Source of the DNA: Acephala macrosclerotiorum
Taxonomy: Eukaryota; Ascomycota; Leotiomycetes; Helotiales; Mollisiaceae
DNA length: 64,000 nt
Assembly: GCA_014904845.1 (NCBI GenBank)
Contig: MU119204.1
Location: 744,001-808,000, forward strand
Direction of reading: 5' to 3'
Each line of letters starts with the position of its first letter. Positions within the stretch are counted from its first letter, which is position 1. Shown here in pieces: positions 1 through 13,344 of this stretch. Under the pieces are notes generated by a model. That model was given only the letters and a program-made list of their open reading frames with translations. It ran no database searches and was not told the origin of the DNA. Both the position numbers and the translations under genes were made by a program.

Positions 1-2322
1 CAACCTAGCAAAGTTATGCAGCGGCTGGCGCCTTTGGGTCTCAATCTAATAATGTTGTCGGGTCAGCCGGCTTGCGTTGGTGCTTTACGGCGCATGCAAT
101 GTGGTTCCAAACTCCTGGGCGAACCTGGACAAGATTTTGAAGCACGTGTGAGGCACAAATTGAACCTTCATCCTTCAACATTCTTCTGTGAGCAGAGATT
201 TCGTCACCATCTTCTCAGCATCAGGCTTCAGTACGCCTTTCCGAAAGGCTGTGGAGAGTGACTCGGCAGACGCGGCTAACTCGCAATATCTGTAAGCAGT
301 TTCTGATACGAGATAGAATCCGCTTTAACTATGCCTACATTGTAGCTGCCTTCCAACCCGAAGATTAGCTAATCTGCGTTCGGAAAGATGCAGACTATGA
401 AGTCACGGTGTACCTTTCTGCAGGGACCACTGTATCATGCCAGCAGCTCTTCATCTTGGGAATAAAAGACATGCCAAGCCCTCTGAAAAGGGGCTCCCCA
501 GAAGGATCTCACCTCGTGCCATCTATCCAGTGTGCAAAGCTCGCCAGTCCGTAGGAGATCTTCACCTAGGTGCTGGTTGTAACGTCGAAATCTGGGGTGT
601 TACGAGATTGTTTCTTCGTCAAGTCTGCTCCGCCACATGTAGTACTGAATCGAGTCTTGATATCTCGTCAGAGCCGTCGCATGGGCGCCTTGAAAGCCGA
701 TTTTAGAGCTCAGTTAGAAGCAATGAAGCCTGTTCTGCTCATCGTATGAGGGCAGAACCTCGAAACTTGTTGCGTCAAACAGATACTTTGGATGTTTCTG
801 AGGCTTGGAAGCCTTCTTGGAACGCACATTATCCGAAACCCCACACTTCCATCATATCTCTGAGGCTCAAAAGAGCGCACAGCCGGTGATGTTCTGATGT
901 CGAGATCCAATGGCAAGTGTTGGTGATGTTTGGAGAACCATGGAAATTGCATTGATTATATCATCGCTTCCTCAAACCCTTCTCCACGTGGACACTAGTT
1001 AATGTCTATGATGTGCTCTGGAGACCGATTGAGTTATCGATTAAAGACAGTGCTGAATTTTGACAGTAGTTCATCCCCAGACAAATTTCCACGCCATGGC
1101 TTGAGACATTGAGCGCCTCAACCTGGATCCCTCGTATTCCCATTGACCACTCAGGGCGTTCTATTCCAAAACGGGACTGAGGCGGCGAGGATGTGTCGAA
1201 GATTCGAAGATGCGTGAGATGCGCCAGAAGGTACAGTACTCCCGTATTACACCCCATCCACCTCAACAGAATCTCGTGAAGTCGTGAGCTCGTGATGTTT
1301 TTGGATTTGCTATTTACCCCTTTCTAGTGGTAGTCCGCGAGTCGAAGAAAATACTTGTAGCCAGGAGAAAAGTGCTTCAAGCGCACCGGCTTTACGCCCA
1401 ATCTCCCTGGTAACGTATTTTTAGTCTTATTAGTCTTTTGCCTTCGGTCCCCCATCCGTAAAGAGCGGAGTACACAGGGTGGTGTGAGCAAATCAGCGCC
1501 GCTCACCAACGCCCCCCGCTGGGCCAAAGTCAGCTCGCTCCAGGGGTGGTCCCACTCTGCAAAAAGCGTGCTCAAAGACACTCAGCCAGACGAGAGTGGC
1601 ACGAACTCCAACTTTAAACTCGTGCCATCCAGACGCCTCCAATCTTCATTCCTCACGAAGCCGCTCCCGCATCGTCGACTTCGACTGGACGGCTCCCTTC
1701 GTCCTCGTCCATGTCGCGGCTGTAATTGTCGGGCTTCACATTCGTTTTAAAGGCATTGTATTGCCGGTCCTGTCGCTCCTCCCGTATTCGAAACAAAAAT
1801 CACTATAACTTTTCCTGTTGTCGGGCCACCCTCACTGCATCACGGATCTGGTCCCGAATAAAGTTTGAAAGTTGGACGAACTCTCATCCCGACGTGTCTT
1901 CTCCAATTTTCGACAGCCTCGTTCGCTCTATCCATAAACGCACCGCATTCAGCTGAGAGGAGAAGGAAGGATCTCTCGCCAGGCACTGCCTTGGTCTCGT
2001 CCCCAGAGGAACGAATCCCCGCTCACCCCCATAACAGGGGTTCTTTTTCGACAACAACACTCTTTCTTTCTGTTCAGCATCTTTAATCCACATCAAAGTG
2101 AGTCTGAAACCTAGTTCTGACATCCCTTCTTCCAGAAGATTGTGTTGGTGGCACTAAGCACTTGTTTGTCGGCGTTCGCGCGACCAAAACAATCGCATCG
2201 TTGCTCGGTGCACAGCCGCTTCCTTTCAAGCGCCAGAAGTGAATGGGGACTAGAGCGGTCTTTACAACCTCTCGTGGGGAATCTTTTGAACAATTACTGA
2301 TACTGGTCACACTCACAGAGCT
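1..2322. other. No gene seen; 5' flank of the chitin synthase gene
   Basis: All open frames here are short (under 90 codons), overlap in several frames and show no recognisable domain. The last 500 bases before the chitin synthase ATG are rich in pyrimidine tracts, as is usual for fungal promoters and leaders. I see no tRNA, repeat or transposon remnant. Confidence 0.5.
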
Positions 2323-5300
2323 ATGTCGCTATCCAGGCGCCTTGACTCCAACGAGTCTCCTCGCGATCCACGACCTGCATACCGCAATTCTCCCTCACGA
2401 CGACGCCAACCACAAGATGAAGAAACAGGATATTTCTCTACAGGACCAGCTCCGGCTTCACCTTCAGGACACGGTCGTGGGCCATCGAAATCGTCCTTCG
2501 CAGAGACTCTGCCATCACCCCTCACACCCTCTCCAACAACAGAGCCCCTAGCTCCTGTTCCAATGATTGATCGGTCGCGGTCACCAGAAATATCGAGGAA
2601 AAAGAGTTTGATCAGGCCAGAGCGGAGTAGGATTGACCAGAATCACCCCAACTATCATTACAGACAACATGCCGCGAACATGAATGTCCATCCCTCTACA
2701 ACAGGGCACGACCCAATTATGGAGGATCTGGAGGCAGATGCTACAGCGACAGAAACCTCGGGGCTGCGAAGCTCTCAGGAGGCTGAATCTGATGTATCGC
2801 CCCTACCGAAGACGTCGAGACGTGGTCATGGAGCTGGTCCAGAGGATACTGTGACGGAAAAGACTGAACCTGGACGCCACAAAAGCAAGAAGTTGAGGAG
2901 GGAGAGAACAGTCAAGATGACCAAGGAGGAGAAAGAGAGGCAGAAACAGCTGGATGCCATACGACCACCAAGCTTGTGGAATGTCTACTGTGCTATTGTC
3001 ACTTTCTGGTGCCCGGATTTCATACTGAAGTGCTTTGGCAAGCCAGCCAAGGCTCAGCAACGAGCATGGAGAGAAAAGATGGGTTTGATCAGCATTATTC
3101 TGTTCATCATGGGCTGTGTCGGTTTCCTCACTTTCGGATTTACGGCTGTAGTCTGTGGAAATCCAGGACTTCGACTACGTGTCAATGAAGTTGATAGCGG
3201 GTATATGATCTTCCATGGAAGCGCATATGAGCTCGCACAGTCAACACATCCAGCTGCGCTAGGTATTCCCAGTGGTTCGAACGTTCTGTACGATCTTCCA
3301 GAAAAGCATGGAGGTCAGGACGGAAGCTTCTTGTTTCAAAACGTCAACGGCAAATGCAAGGGCCTCATTACATTGAGCGAAGGATCAGATGTCCCAACAA
3401 ACTCAGATGGTGATCTCGCCTGGTACTTCCCGTGTACAACTTTCAACCAGGATGGATCCAGTCCAGTCAACAAGACCATTCCGTATTATTTGGGTTATGC
3501 TTGCCATACTCAAGCTAGTGCTCGGGACGCTTTCTATAGTCTTAAGAGTGCAGGTGATGTCTATTTCACTTGGGACGACATCAAGAATGTTTCAAGAAAT
3601 TTGATGGTCTACTCCGGAAATGTCCTCGATCTTGACCTCTTGAAGTGGTTCAATGGAACGGAAGTCAGCGTCCCATCAGCCTTCGTTACCCTGTCTGATC
3701 GATCCACCGCCTACAATGCGGCTGTTCATGGAAAGGATGTGACACACGCATTCCAGAGTGCAGAGGACAAGGCGATGGCCCAATGCTTCGAGCAGATCAT
3801 CAAGGTTGGAAGTGTTGATACCGAGACAGTCGGTTGCATTGCATCCAAGGTTGTTCTCTACGTCTCTTTGGTATTTATCTTGTCGATTGTCGTCGCCAAA
3901 TTTATTCTGGCATTGCTGTTCCAATGGTTCTTCAGCCGAAAATTCGCAGCCTCCAGAACCTCACAATCTTCCGACAAGAAGAAGAGACAACAGCAAATTG
4001 AGGCATGGTCAGATGATATCTACCGTGCTCCTCCCAGGATCCCAGGAGATGTTGGAAGCACTGTCGTTGGATCTGACAGAACGAGCAAGAGAGCAAGCAC
4101 CTTCTTACCCACTACATCTCGTTTCACGAGTCCATATGCCGGCGACAGACTTTCACGCGTTGGTCGACCCCCACCAACCACCATGGCCAGCCAGACCTCG
4201 ACAGCCGCATTACTTCCACCCAACCCGATGTTCAAACACAACAACAGTAGCCGAAACAGCTTTCTTCGCTCGGATTCGTATGGAAGTGGTGCTCCTCCAA
4301 GTGATTTTGAAGGACCAGGCCCAGCTGGATTTATTCACGAGTCCGTCGTTCCCCAACCTCCGTCTGATTGGCAACCATTTGGCTATCCTCTTGCCCATGC
4401 TATTTGTCTTGTTACCGCCTACTCGGAAGGTGAGCTTGGTATAAGAACAACTCTCGATTCTATCGCTATGACAGACTATCCCAACAGCCACAAGACCATC
4501 CTCGTGGTTTGTGACGGTATCATTAAGGGCAAGGGAGAGACGATGTCGACCCCAGATATCATTCTCAGCATGATGAAGGATCACTCTATTCTCCCAGACG
4601 AGGTTCCAGCGTTCTCGTATGTGGCAGTCTCCAGCGGTTCTAAGCGACACAATATGGCAAAGGTCTACTCTGGTTTCTACGATTATGGAGCGAACTCCTC
4701 TGTTCCCTTGGATAGGCAACAACGAGTCCCAATGATGTGCGTTGTCAAATGCGGTACCCCAGATGAAGCTACCAAGAGCAAGCCCGGAAACAGAGGAAAG
4801 CGTGACAGTCAGATTATCCTCATGTCCTTCCTCCAAAAGGTCATGTTCGATGAGCGTATGACCGAGCTGGAATTCGAAATGTTCAATGGACTATGGAAGG
4901 TTACTGGTATCTCACCCGATTTCTACGAAGTTGTTCTCATGGTCGACGCCGATACAAAAGTGTTCCCCGACAGCTTGACCCACATGGTCTCTGCTATGGT
5001 TAAGGATCCCGAAATCATGGGTCTCTGTGGTGAGACCAAGATCGCCAATAAGCGTGCATCCTGGGTATCAGCCATTCAAGTTTTCGAATACTTCATCTCG
5101 CATCACTTATCTAAATCCTTCGAATCTGTCTTTGGTGGTGTCACTTGTCTTCCAGGTTGTTTCTGTATGTACAGAATCAAGGCGCCAAAGGGTGGACAGA
5201 ACTATTGGGTACCTATCCTCGCCAATCCCGATGTTGTCGAGCACTACTCTGAGAACGTCGTCGATACCTTGCATAAGAAGAACTTGCTGCTCCTCGGAGA

Positions 5301-6089
5301 GGATCGTTACCTTTCTACTCTGATGCTTCGGACTTTCCCCAAGCGCAAGCAGGTTTTCGTTCCACAAGCTGTCTGCAAAACGACTGTCCCAGAACAGTTT
5401 AGCGTCTTGCTCTCCCAGAGACGTAGATGGATCAACAGTACCGTCCACAATTTAATGGAACTTGTCCTCGTTAGAGATCTCTGCGGCACCTTCTGCTTCA
5501 GTATGCAATTCGTTGTCGGCATTGAGCTTATCGGTACCCTGGTTCTGCCCGCTGCCATCGCCTTCACCTTCTATGTCGGTAAGTAATTTTGGAATCCGCT
5601 CTTCAGCTTCTTCCAGCTAATACATCTGTAGTCATCATCTCTATTGTTCGATCACCGCCGCAAATCATTCCTCTCGTTCTCCTGGCACTTATCTTGGGTC
5701 TACCTGCCGTTCTCATTGTCCTTACCGCTCACCGCTGGTCCTACGTCGTCTGGATGTTCATCTACCTTCTCTCCCTCCCAATCTGGAATTTCGTCCTCCC
5801 AACCTACGCCTTCTGGAAATTCGATGATTTCTCCTGGGGTGATACTCGTAAGACTGCTGGTGAGAAGACCAAGAAAGCAGGCATCGAATACGAAGGAGAA
5901 TTCGACAGCTCAAAGATCACGATGAAGAGATGGGGTGAGTTTGAAAAGGAGAGGAGACTTAGGAGCCAGGCGTGGGGCTCTGGATATGGAAGTAGGACTA
6001 GTATGTCCAAGGAGGGAAGTCATCTGAGTGGGCAGGCTTGGCCTATGCAGCAGCATGGTGGGTATGCTGATGAGTACTCGGATATCTGA
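2323..6089 (+). CDS. chs4: Chitin synthase, class IV (yeast Chs3-type)
   Basis: Membrane glycosyltransferase that polymerises UDP-GlcNAc into cell-wall chitin. There are two exons, 2323-5578 and 5632-6089, with a 53-bp intron (GTAAGT...CTGTAG), giving about 1237 residues, the usual size for the class. The N-terminal ~210 residues are Ser/Pro/Arg-rich and disordered. A membrane segment lies around residue 255-280, followed by a cytochrome-b5-like stretch. The catalytic part shows VDADTK (near 875), GEDRYLST (near 992) and QRRRW (1032-1036), the hallmark of processive chitin synthases. The membrane helices after it continue across the intron into exon 2 ([13 protein letters not shown]). No myosin motor domain is present, which separates it from classes V and VII. 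The first ATG of the long frame is used as start. Identification rests on motifs and overall sequence character, with high confidence. Confidence 0.95.
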
Positions 6090-6546
6090 GTCTCGATTTG
6101 GTGACATGAAGATTTGTGCATGGCATGGATGGATACGGAAGGATGCATTGGGTGGTCCGTTTGTGTGCTTGACTTGACTTGATTCCGATTGCTGCACAGT
6201 TTGCTTTAGGGTTGTAAAAGGGGTGCTGATTGGCGTTTGCTCACGTGTGTAACCATTGTATGTTTTGAGTGGATGGAATGGGGATGAGCATAAGTAGGTG
6301 TTTAGTTGGCCGATTAGAGGCCGGAAATTAATGCATAGTCTTATTGTCGAGCCTTGCCTCCTTTTATGCTTGTGTGAGAAGTAGGATGCTAAGTGGCTAT
6401 AAGAATTACTCTAGCTTCGCTTGGGCTTTTTGAGCCACAACATTCTTCCGCTGGCGCCTTCATTGGTCAAGATGGTCCATACTAACCCAGCCCAACCAGA
6501 GAGAGTCCACACAAGGCTAGGTTGGAAATTGAAGACACTACAATAC
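6090..6546. other. Intergenic, convergent 3' ends
   Basis: Lies between the stop codons of the + strand chitin synthase and the - strand P450, so it holds both 3' untranslated regions. Nothing else was seen. Confidence 0.5.
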
Positions 6547-8299
6547 CTAGCTACTCACAGGCTTCGCCCACACCGGCAATCTCTGACACCAATTCTTCGA
6601 AATACCAGTAAACCCATCACGATAAGTCAAGATATCATCGTCCGTAACACCTGCCTTCTCATCGATCCTCAACTCAAACTTCCGAAACACATGAGCGAAC
6701 AATAACCTCATCTCTACCCAAGCGATCTCCAGACCGGGACAAACACGTGTCCCTTTACTGAAGGAGACGAGCCATTGATCGAGTTTCCCTCCTTCGTTTT
6801 CGGCGCCGATCCATCGCTCGGGTCGGAAGACTGAGGCGTCGGATCCCCAGATTCGGGGGTCGTTGGAGATCATTGAGAGGGAGGTGCTGATTACTGTTCC
6901 AGGAGGGAAGGAAAAGTGTTTATATCGCTCAATGTCGCGGGGGTTATAACGGCTTAGTCGGCCCGGGGGAGGCGTGAAGCGGAGGGATTCTTTGATTATG
7001 GCTGTGAGGTATTCACAGGCGTCGAGGGCGTCCATTGATGGTGGGAGCTGGACGTCTGGCCATGCGGTCGCGAGTTCGGATTTTAGACGATTGGTCATTT
7101 GGGGGTTGAGGAGGAGTTGGTAGGTTCCGAGGGTTATGGTGGTTCCTACTGTTTCCCACCCGCCGCTCCAGACTGCTACTCCTTGTTGGGAGAGGGCGGA
7201 TATTGTTTTGTCTGAGGAGGGGAGGTTGGATGACATGAATGTTGTCATGACGGGTTTTACTTTTCTAGATTCGGCTGTCTTTGAAGGGTCTTTCATTTCT
7301 TCTTGGAGTTGTTGGACTGTGGTTTTTGCCCACTTTTATCTCACACATCAGTCTCCAGCCTCGATGTAGTAGTAGGTCTGGAAATATTCTTACCGAGAGA
7401 TAGCCAAGCATAGACCATTTTGGTTGCGGTCCTCCAGCTATTTGCTTTATTTTCTGCCATATCAGGTCAAGTAGCAAAGGGATGAGAAAGTACATGTGTC
7501 GGCCTAGATGGAACATTCCGAATAGAACTTCGTGTTTTCTGTCATAGAGTCCTCGAACGCTGGCTTCGTCGTTGATGAAGTTGAATTGTGAGCCGAAGAT
7601 GAATTCGGTGAAGATGTCAGCGGGTGCGCCTCGGTATATATACCTGAACGAGATTCGTTAGCAAGGTACTATACCATTGGGAAGCGACAAGCTGGTGGTT
7701 GAGAGTCGGAACTTACGCCAAATCAATGGTTCGACCTTCAGTGTCACGTTGCTTGATGATCTCGCAAGCTTTGTTTATATGCTCGTTCATCAAGTCTTGA
7801 AGTTTAAGTGCGTTGGAGTGAGAGAATGAATCTCCAAATGCAGCTCGCTTCTTCGTGTAGTGTTTATAGTCTTCTGTTCCGAATATTGCCTCGCTGATTC
7901 CAAACTGCTGGCCGGCCATTGCCCATTTGTTTAAGGGACGGAAAGCTAGAAGTTGGTTGAAGTAGTCGGGGTCGTGGATGTGGACTTCGTTGGGACCGAG
8001 GCGGATTATTGGTCCTGGGGAGTGAGAGTTAGTAGGAAAATGTTGAAGGCCTGGGATATGTTACCGTATTTCTCGTGTAATGCAGGCATTCTTGACCAGA
8101 GGCGTCCATGGTGGATTGAGTCCCACCAGAATTCGTATGCTCGTGAAGTTGCACATATCATTGGACCGGGGACTCGGGATAGTGGATGAAAGAAGACTCT
8201 TTGTATGATGATGGCTATCTTGCTTGCTAGATATATTGCTATAACAGAGAAAGCTATTGTAGACAGAGGGAGCGGTTGAAATACCGAGAGAAGCGCCAT
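6547..8299 (-). CDS. Cytochrome P450 monooxygenase, membrane anchored
   Basis: Four exons (8299-8065, 8014-7717, 7643-7394, 7332-6547) with introns of 50, 73 and 61 bp; all junctions keep frame and give 522 residues, a normal P450 length. A hydrophobic N-terminal anchor is followed by the proline-rich hinge (HPLSRVPGP). The I-helix reads GGWETVG, the K-helix ExxR is KESLRF, the PERF-like motif is FRPERW, and the haem loop FSKGTRVCPG matches FxxGxRxCxG with Cys near 459 as axial ligand. The protein would sit on the ER membrane and use a P450 reductase. Overall it recalls the trichodiene-oxygenase/benzoate-hydroxylase-like group of fungal P450s, but the substrate cannot be read from sequence. 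It is the leftmost member of a set of oxidoreductase genes (6.5-17.7 kb) that also includes a bHLH regulator. Confidence 0.93.
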
Positions 8300-9722
8300 G
8301 TCTCAAGTTCAGTCGGATCAAAGAAACAGAAAGAAAGAGTGACGATGGGTGTGCTTGTTGAGCTAGGTACTCTGCGCGCAGTCTTACCTTTATGGAATAT
8401 TATTTCTTGCAATTTACATCCGAATGTATGGGGCGGATGCATAATCGGAATATTATTTCTTAAAGATCATGGTTATTGTGGTCGTGGGGCGGATGCAGGG
8501 TCGGAGATCTACTAGATCGAAGTCAGCTTACGAAGTACCGTAAATTACCTGGAGATTCCACCAGCTAAGTACTATCTTGCACATGATAGCTCGAGGATCG
8601 GAAGTGGGACTCAACCTCGCAATCTGCAACACTGAGGGGCCTAGCTTTCTTTCCGGGTTGGGAAAGGAGACCATGGTCACGTGTTAGCCCCTCTTAACGA
8701 ATTTGTGCAAGTCCATGACTGGAAGGTGCAGAATGGAGACGTACATCACTACTGAAAGGCCATACCTATTTGTAAAAAAGGAAAGAAAAGATATCATAGT
8801 ACTAAAAGCATCAATTGGAAGTGCTTTCTCGCACACCGTGAGAGGGTAGGAGTGGCTCTCAAGCGATTCCGCTGCACCGTCGTCACTTGTGACGCTTCAA
8901 TGGCTCGATACGAGTGTGAGAATATAGCAAGTAATGACTGGGCATGTATTAGATGGAGAGTATTTGAGACTTCGCGGGAACAAATTGTGCGAAAGGGTGG
9001 ACGAGAGGGTGAGAGGTGAGTGATAAGGACTTGGGCGTGCAGCAACTTTCATTGTGGCTTCAAGGCGGCCTTGCGCCCAACTTCAGAGGCAAGGCTCTCT
9101 CAATGTTCCTTGTAGAAGAGAATTAACGAGGGAGAAACTTCCCACCCAATCCAGATTCTAGACGGTCCACAAATGTTCCCAAAACCGAGCCCTCTCAGTC
9201 TTGATATGAACCTTGAAGACACATCCACAGGTAACCAACACTCATGATTTTGCACGACGAATGTTTCTCTTCCCACGCCAAATCATCAACTAGAACTTTC
9301 AAGAGCTGATGAAGAATCCACAAGATATCATGAGCGAGATTGGAGGCGATGCCGTATTTGGAGGCGTAGTATCGCAGCGAAATGATGTGCCGTTGAGGGC
9401 TCTCACACCTCCACAAAGAAGACAGGTGGGACCAATGCCCATTTCATCAAATATCTTGGGGCTATGAAACTAGGCCCGAATCTCTAATGACAAAACGGAC
9501 GAACGTGTTCACAGTATGTACAATCCCTCAAATTACATTGAATACACTAACGATAGACAAGAATACGAAACAACATATGGTCAAGAGGGTCACGGACGTG
9601 AGCACAAGGGTTGGTGCTGCTGCTTCTATTGAGAGTATTTTTGTGTGCGGAAGGCATAGCTCTAAACTATCAATATAAATACAGTTGTTAAAACCTCTTT
9701 GCAGACAACAATCTCTCGTCTT
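8300..9722. other. No gene seen; P450 promoter and cupin 3' flank
   Basis: Only short frames without domain signs. The first few hundred bases are the promoter side of the - strand P450 gene. No repeats or RNA gene recognised. Confidence 0.45.
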
Positions 9723-10781
9723 TCAGAGCCTAGAAGACGGCCTATCAACGGGATTCTTCCTCCCAACAATCAGCGGATCCTTGACCGTGACTGGAAATTC
9801 TGGCAGATCTTTCTCATTGATTCCAAAGGTAGCAGCAAGAACCTCTCTGGACATGGCGGTAGCGCTCGTCCTGTATCCCACATCTTGAGGCATCGGTTGG
9901 TCGAAGAAAATGACAAAATGAATCTCGTCTCCCTCCACACATTCGATCTGATGCGGGTAAGCAGCCGGAATGAAGTAGCAATCGCCAGGCTTCAGATAGT
10001 AGGTATCAAGAGATCCGTCCGGGTCCATAACAGACATGCGTGCTTTGCCTTTGTGGACATAGCCCATTTCTACAGTATCCGGATGCCAGTGGGGCTCCCT
10101 CATGCCGTCCTCGGCCACTCTCAGCGAATACATGCTCATGTTGTCCAGGGCGGGCCAAAATTGAGATCTGGCTGTTTTGGCAGAACCAACATCACCGGCC
10201 ACAGGAGGAAGCATGCCCTCAACATCGAACTTGTGACGATTGGGAAGATGAGCCGTGCTCGGGATATTGGCCTTGCCGTCTCTCTTAACGATGTATTTGG
10301 GAGACATGCTTCGAGTCAGCTTCTCCAAATGGGAAGATGCAAGATCGTATGTGTTTCCAAGTACGGCGTCCGTCATGGCTCCAAAACTGGCGTGGAGAGA
10401 GAAGTCCTTTGGTCGTTCGTGGCGGAAGGCGATGATGAAAACGGCTTCCTCGTCCCCGATATTCTCGATGTGGTGAAGAGAGCCAGACTCGATGTGGAAC
10501 ATTTCTCCACTTGAGATTGTGAAGTTGGAGAATTCGTTGCCATTGCCTAAGATGGAGACCAGGACTTTGCCGGTAATACAGTACGCAAGTTCGTTGCAGT
10601 TGGCGTGCCAGTGAGGCTCTCGGATTGAGCCTGGAGAGAGAACGAGGCGCTTGATAGAAAGGTTCTTAAGAATGGGGAGCTCGTCTCCTGTGATTCTGCG
10701 GATAGAACCTAGCTCTGTGTCGTAGTAGGGTTTGGCGTCAAGGAGTGAAATGGAATGCTTGGAATGTGGTGGAGACATCAT
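9723..10781 (-). CDS. Bicupin protein, oxalate-decarboxylase-like
   Basis: Single exon of 352 residues. It has two cupin barrels, each with a full metal-binding set: HWHANCNE plus a distal SLHH in the first half, and HWHPDTVE plus YPHQ in the second. The spacing and the REPHWH motif resemble oxalate decarboxylases and related bicupins, which bind manganese. Unlike secreted fungal oxalate decarboxylases it has no signal peptide and is short, so it is probably cytosolic, and its substrate is uncertain. The start is the ATG pair at 10781/10778; the open frame extends to a TTG at 10796, which is not a likely start. A C-terminal tail (VGRKNPVDRPSSRL) ends in -SRL, which resembles a type 1 peroxisomal targeting signal (inference). 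Confidence 0.88.
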   Translation of the reverse strand: MMSPPHSKHSISLLDAKPYYDTELGSIRRITGDELPILKNLSIKRLVLSPGSIREPHWHANCNELAYCITGKVLVSILGNGNEFSNFTISSGEMFHIESGSLHHIENIGDEEAVFIIAFRHERPKDFSLHASFGAMTDAVLGNTYDLASSHLEKLTRSMSPKYIVKRDGKANIPSTAHLPNRHKFDVEGMLPPVAGDVGSAKTARSQFWPALDNMSMYSLRVAEDGMREPHWHPDTVEMGYVHKGKARMSVMDPDGSLDTYYLKPGDCYFIPAAYPHQIECVEGDEIHFVIFFDQPMPQDVGYRTSATAMSREVLAATFGINEKDLPEFPVTVKDPLIVGRKNPVDRPSSRL

Positions 10782-13344
10782 AGTAAAGACAAGCAACTGA
10801 CAACAAAGTTAGGTAAGGTACGTCGACCAGAGTTCGCTGAGAGATTCCTCAAGAAGCTTTTATAAACTTCGCATCTCGACACTATCAAAATCATGTACGT
10901 AATAAAACCTCGAAATCATGTACGTAGCTACCGTCCCGCTCTCCTAAGGAACCCTAACAATGCAATTCGGGCCATCGGCTTCGGCATGGTACTGAATAGC
11001 TCATTCAAGCGTAAGCACTACTTACACACTTGAATACTGACATATAAAGCTTGGCATCATCGATCCACAAAAACCCAGCCTTATGGACGGGAACGATATA
11101 TTTTTTTTTGGGTTTGAGTTCGCATTCTCGGCAACTCGGAGACTCGGCAGCTTGCCCAGAAGATCACATAGGACAATTGAGATGCCGACTGGAGCCTCAC
11201 GAACATGATCGACGCGTAAGATGACTTCAAAGAGAAAGTTGTGACCTCAGAAGTGGTGGATGGTAGCGAGCAGAATCTAATGCGAGAGGTGATATAAGGC
11301 CGATCACGTGTTTGACTAGCGTCGAAGCTTTTAGGGACACCCTGGGTTGTCATTTATTCTGCTTTCACCTGATAATAAAGAAAGGATAAGGACTATTTAA
11401 TTGCAAATATAATGCAAGCGCACAAGGCTATATGCCTTTATACAGTAATAATGCTTATAAAAAGTCTAAAAAGACTCTTAAAACTATTAATGTATTATAT
11501 TTTTAAGGTGGGTTTAATGTATTACGTGAGAGTTGCTTTTGATGCAAGCTTTTCTCGATATGCCCTTCTTTGTTTTCTAAGATTATGCTTTCATTTATAA
11601 TGAGAGAGGGCTAGAAATCTAATCTCAAGGCTATCTGGACTCTTCTTATATCGTGACCGCCCTTCTTACTTAGAGCCTTCCATATTGGACGCTCTCTCCT
11701 TGAGAATGATAGATTGCACGAAGTTTTCTTTCACCGCCTTCCTTAGTGGGACAGCCGGAAGGGGGCGTTCGCTTCCGTCTCCAAATTTTGTCCATCGTGC
11801 CTATGTGCGGACATCTGCAGGCTCCGCGCTGTCTGAGGCGTCCCTAAAGGGGTCGGACTAGCGTCTGATAGGTTATCTGACGCTTGCCTAAACCAGATTT
11901 CAGGTCAGACACCTTCACTCCATTTCCATGTCCACGCATTTCATGCTCTGTCGTTCGTATGTTGGTCTCGTACCCCACAGAAACCTATCCGGTGACACGG
12001 TCGCTTCCCGCTTTTCTGACGCCAGCTCCTGCGCAACACCATTTGTCGTTCGCGGTTGACATGTAAGGATTTTCTCAACTGCAGCCTTCGCCATATCGGG
12101 CCAAATCGTTCTGCACCATTGCAATCAATTATTTGACTATGCTGGGACAGAATTGTGCTATTCTCGAGGCAAATCCCAATGCAAATCTTTTATTCTCCGA
12201 AGCGCTGCTTGTTTTTTCAAATCTCTCTTCTACGCGGGCATCTTTCTCCGCTTCTTGGAAGTGTGGGATGTTTGAAGAATATGTCGAGCGTAGTCCCTGG
12301 AAACGTGAGCCATTGGTGAGGAGACTATTTGCTAAGTCGTCCGGCAGAGCTGCCCTTCGAGTCTGCTATTAATTTTGAACGAGCGACACTTTTTTGCCAA
12401 TTATACGCTTCATGATCGGCGATCGCATTGGTGGTCATTACATCAAGAGCGGACATTTTCAAGGCTGCTGAGTTGTGGCTGCAAGTGCCGTGGCAAGAAT
12501 CAGCCACCAACTTGGCGGCCTGCATGAGCACTCGTTTGGTTCAGCCTTAAGACTTTCGGATCTCCGAGCAAGCCATAACCACTCTTCTAATGGATATTAG
12601 CTTGGCAAGATAAGCCATCGTACTTCTCTTTTGGTCTGGAGCAAGAGCTATAAAGCTCCAATGAGACTCAGAGGTTAAAGTTTACTTACTGTGCTGGAAT
12701 CTGGGCTATGCCAAGGTCCACCTTACCTTAGTTGCAGTCAATGAGGTGTTGGTCATACGTTTAATATTGGTTTTTGGAGTACTTCTGAGTCTTCGACTCT
12801 CCTGGCGTTTTCTTGATATCGTGACTGGACTAGGCCCCCCAGAGCGGCGCCTTATCATCTTAGCTTCTTTGCGTAGCGGCCACCTCTTCAACACGGCTGA
12901 GATAGCCAGAGCCTTCAAAACGGATAGTGCCGTGGGGAAGTGATCGACTGAATGAGTCTGCTCGGTGATCTTGCAGATCGGTCGAGAGGGGATTTGGTTA
13001 TCGAAAAATACAATTGAGCCCGCCTTTTCATCTCTCATAAGGATCCATTGATCACTCACAACGAATTCAGAAGACAATGGAGGCGATTTCAATATATCCA
13101 TCTCTCTCAAAAGCCACAGGTAACGAAGACTCATGCCGGCAGGTTGGTGTTAACATACTGATTTTATATCCACTCTGCTAAAGAACGGCAATTCAACTGG
13201 CCGAGCCACAGCCCGCATTGCGACCCCGCAACGTCCACTCTAGCATTAACGTGTGGCTTTCAAGAGACAGCTTTCTATCCAGAACAGCATATTGTGTCCT
13301 GCCACTCCATCAACTCACCATGCTTGCCATACACTCCGATCTCC
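10782..13344. other. No confident gene; partly AT-rich
   Basis: The stretch 11380-11620 is distinctly AT-rich with stop-laden frames. A 142-codon ATG frame on the - strand (13134-12706) has some protein-like segments but no domain, and its possible splice partners run straight into stops, so I do not call it. Nothing else was recognised. Confidence 0.4.

Noticed and set aside
4210..4836. 208-codon - strand frame within the chitin synthase gene
   Set aside because: Antisense shadow of a strongly conserved coding region.
9699..10514. 271-codon frame on the + strand across the bicupin gene
   Set aside because: Exact antisense of the bicupin coding region, whose double HxH motifs are unmistakable; the mirrored frame has no domain.
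10782..10796. Longer start of the bicupin at 10796
   Set aside because: That codon is TTG; the first ATG is at 10781.
12706..13134. 142-codon ATG frame on the - strand
   Set aside because: Some protein-like stretches, but no domain, and the only nearby splice joins lead straight to stops; too weak to call.
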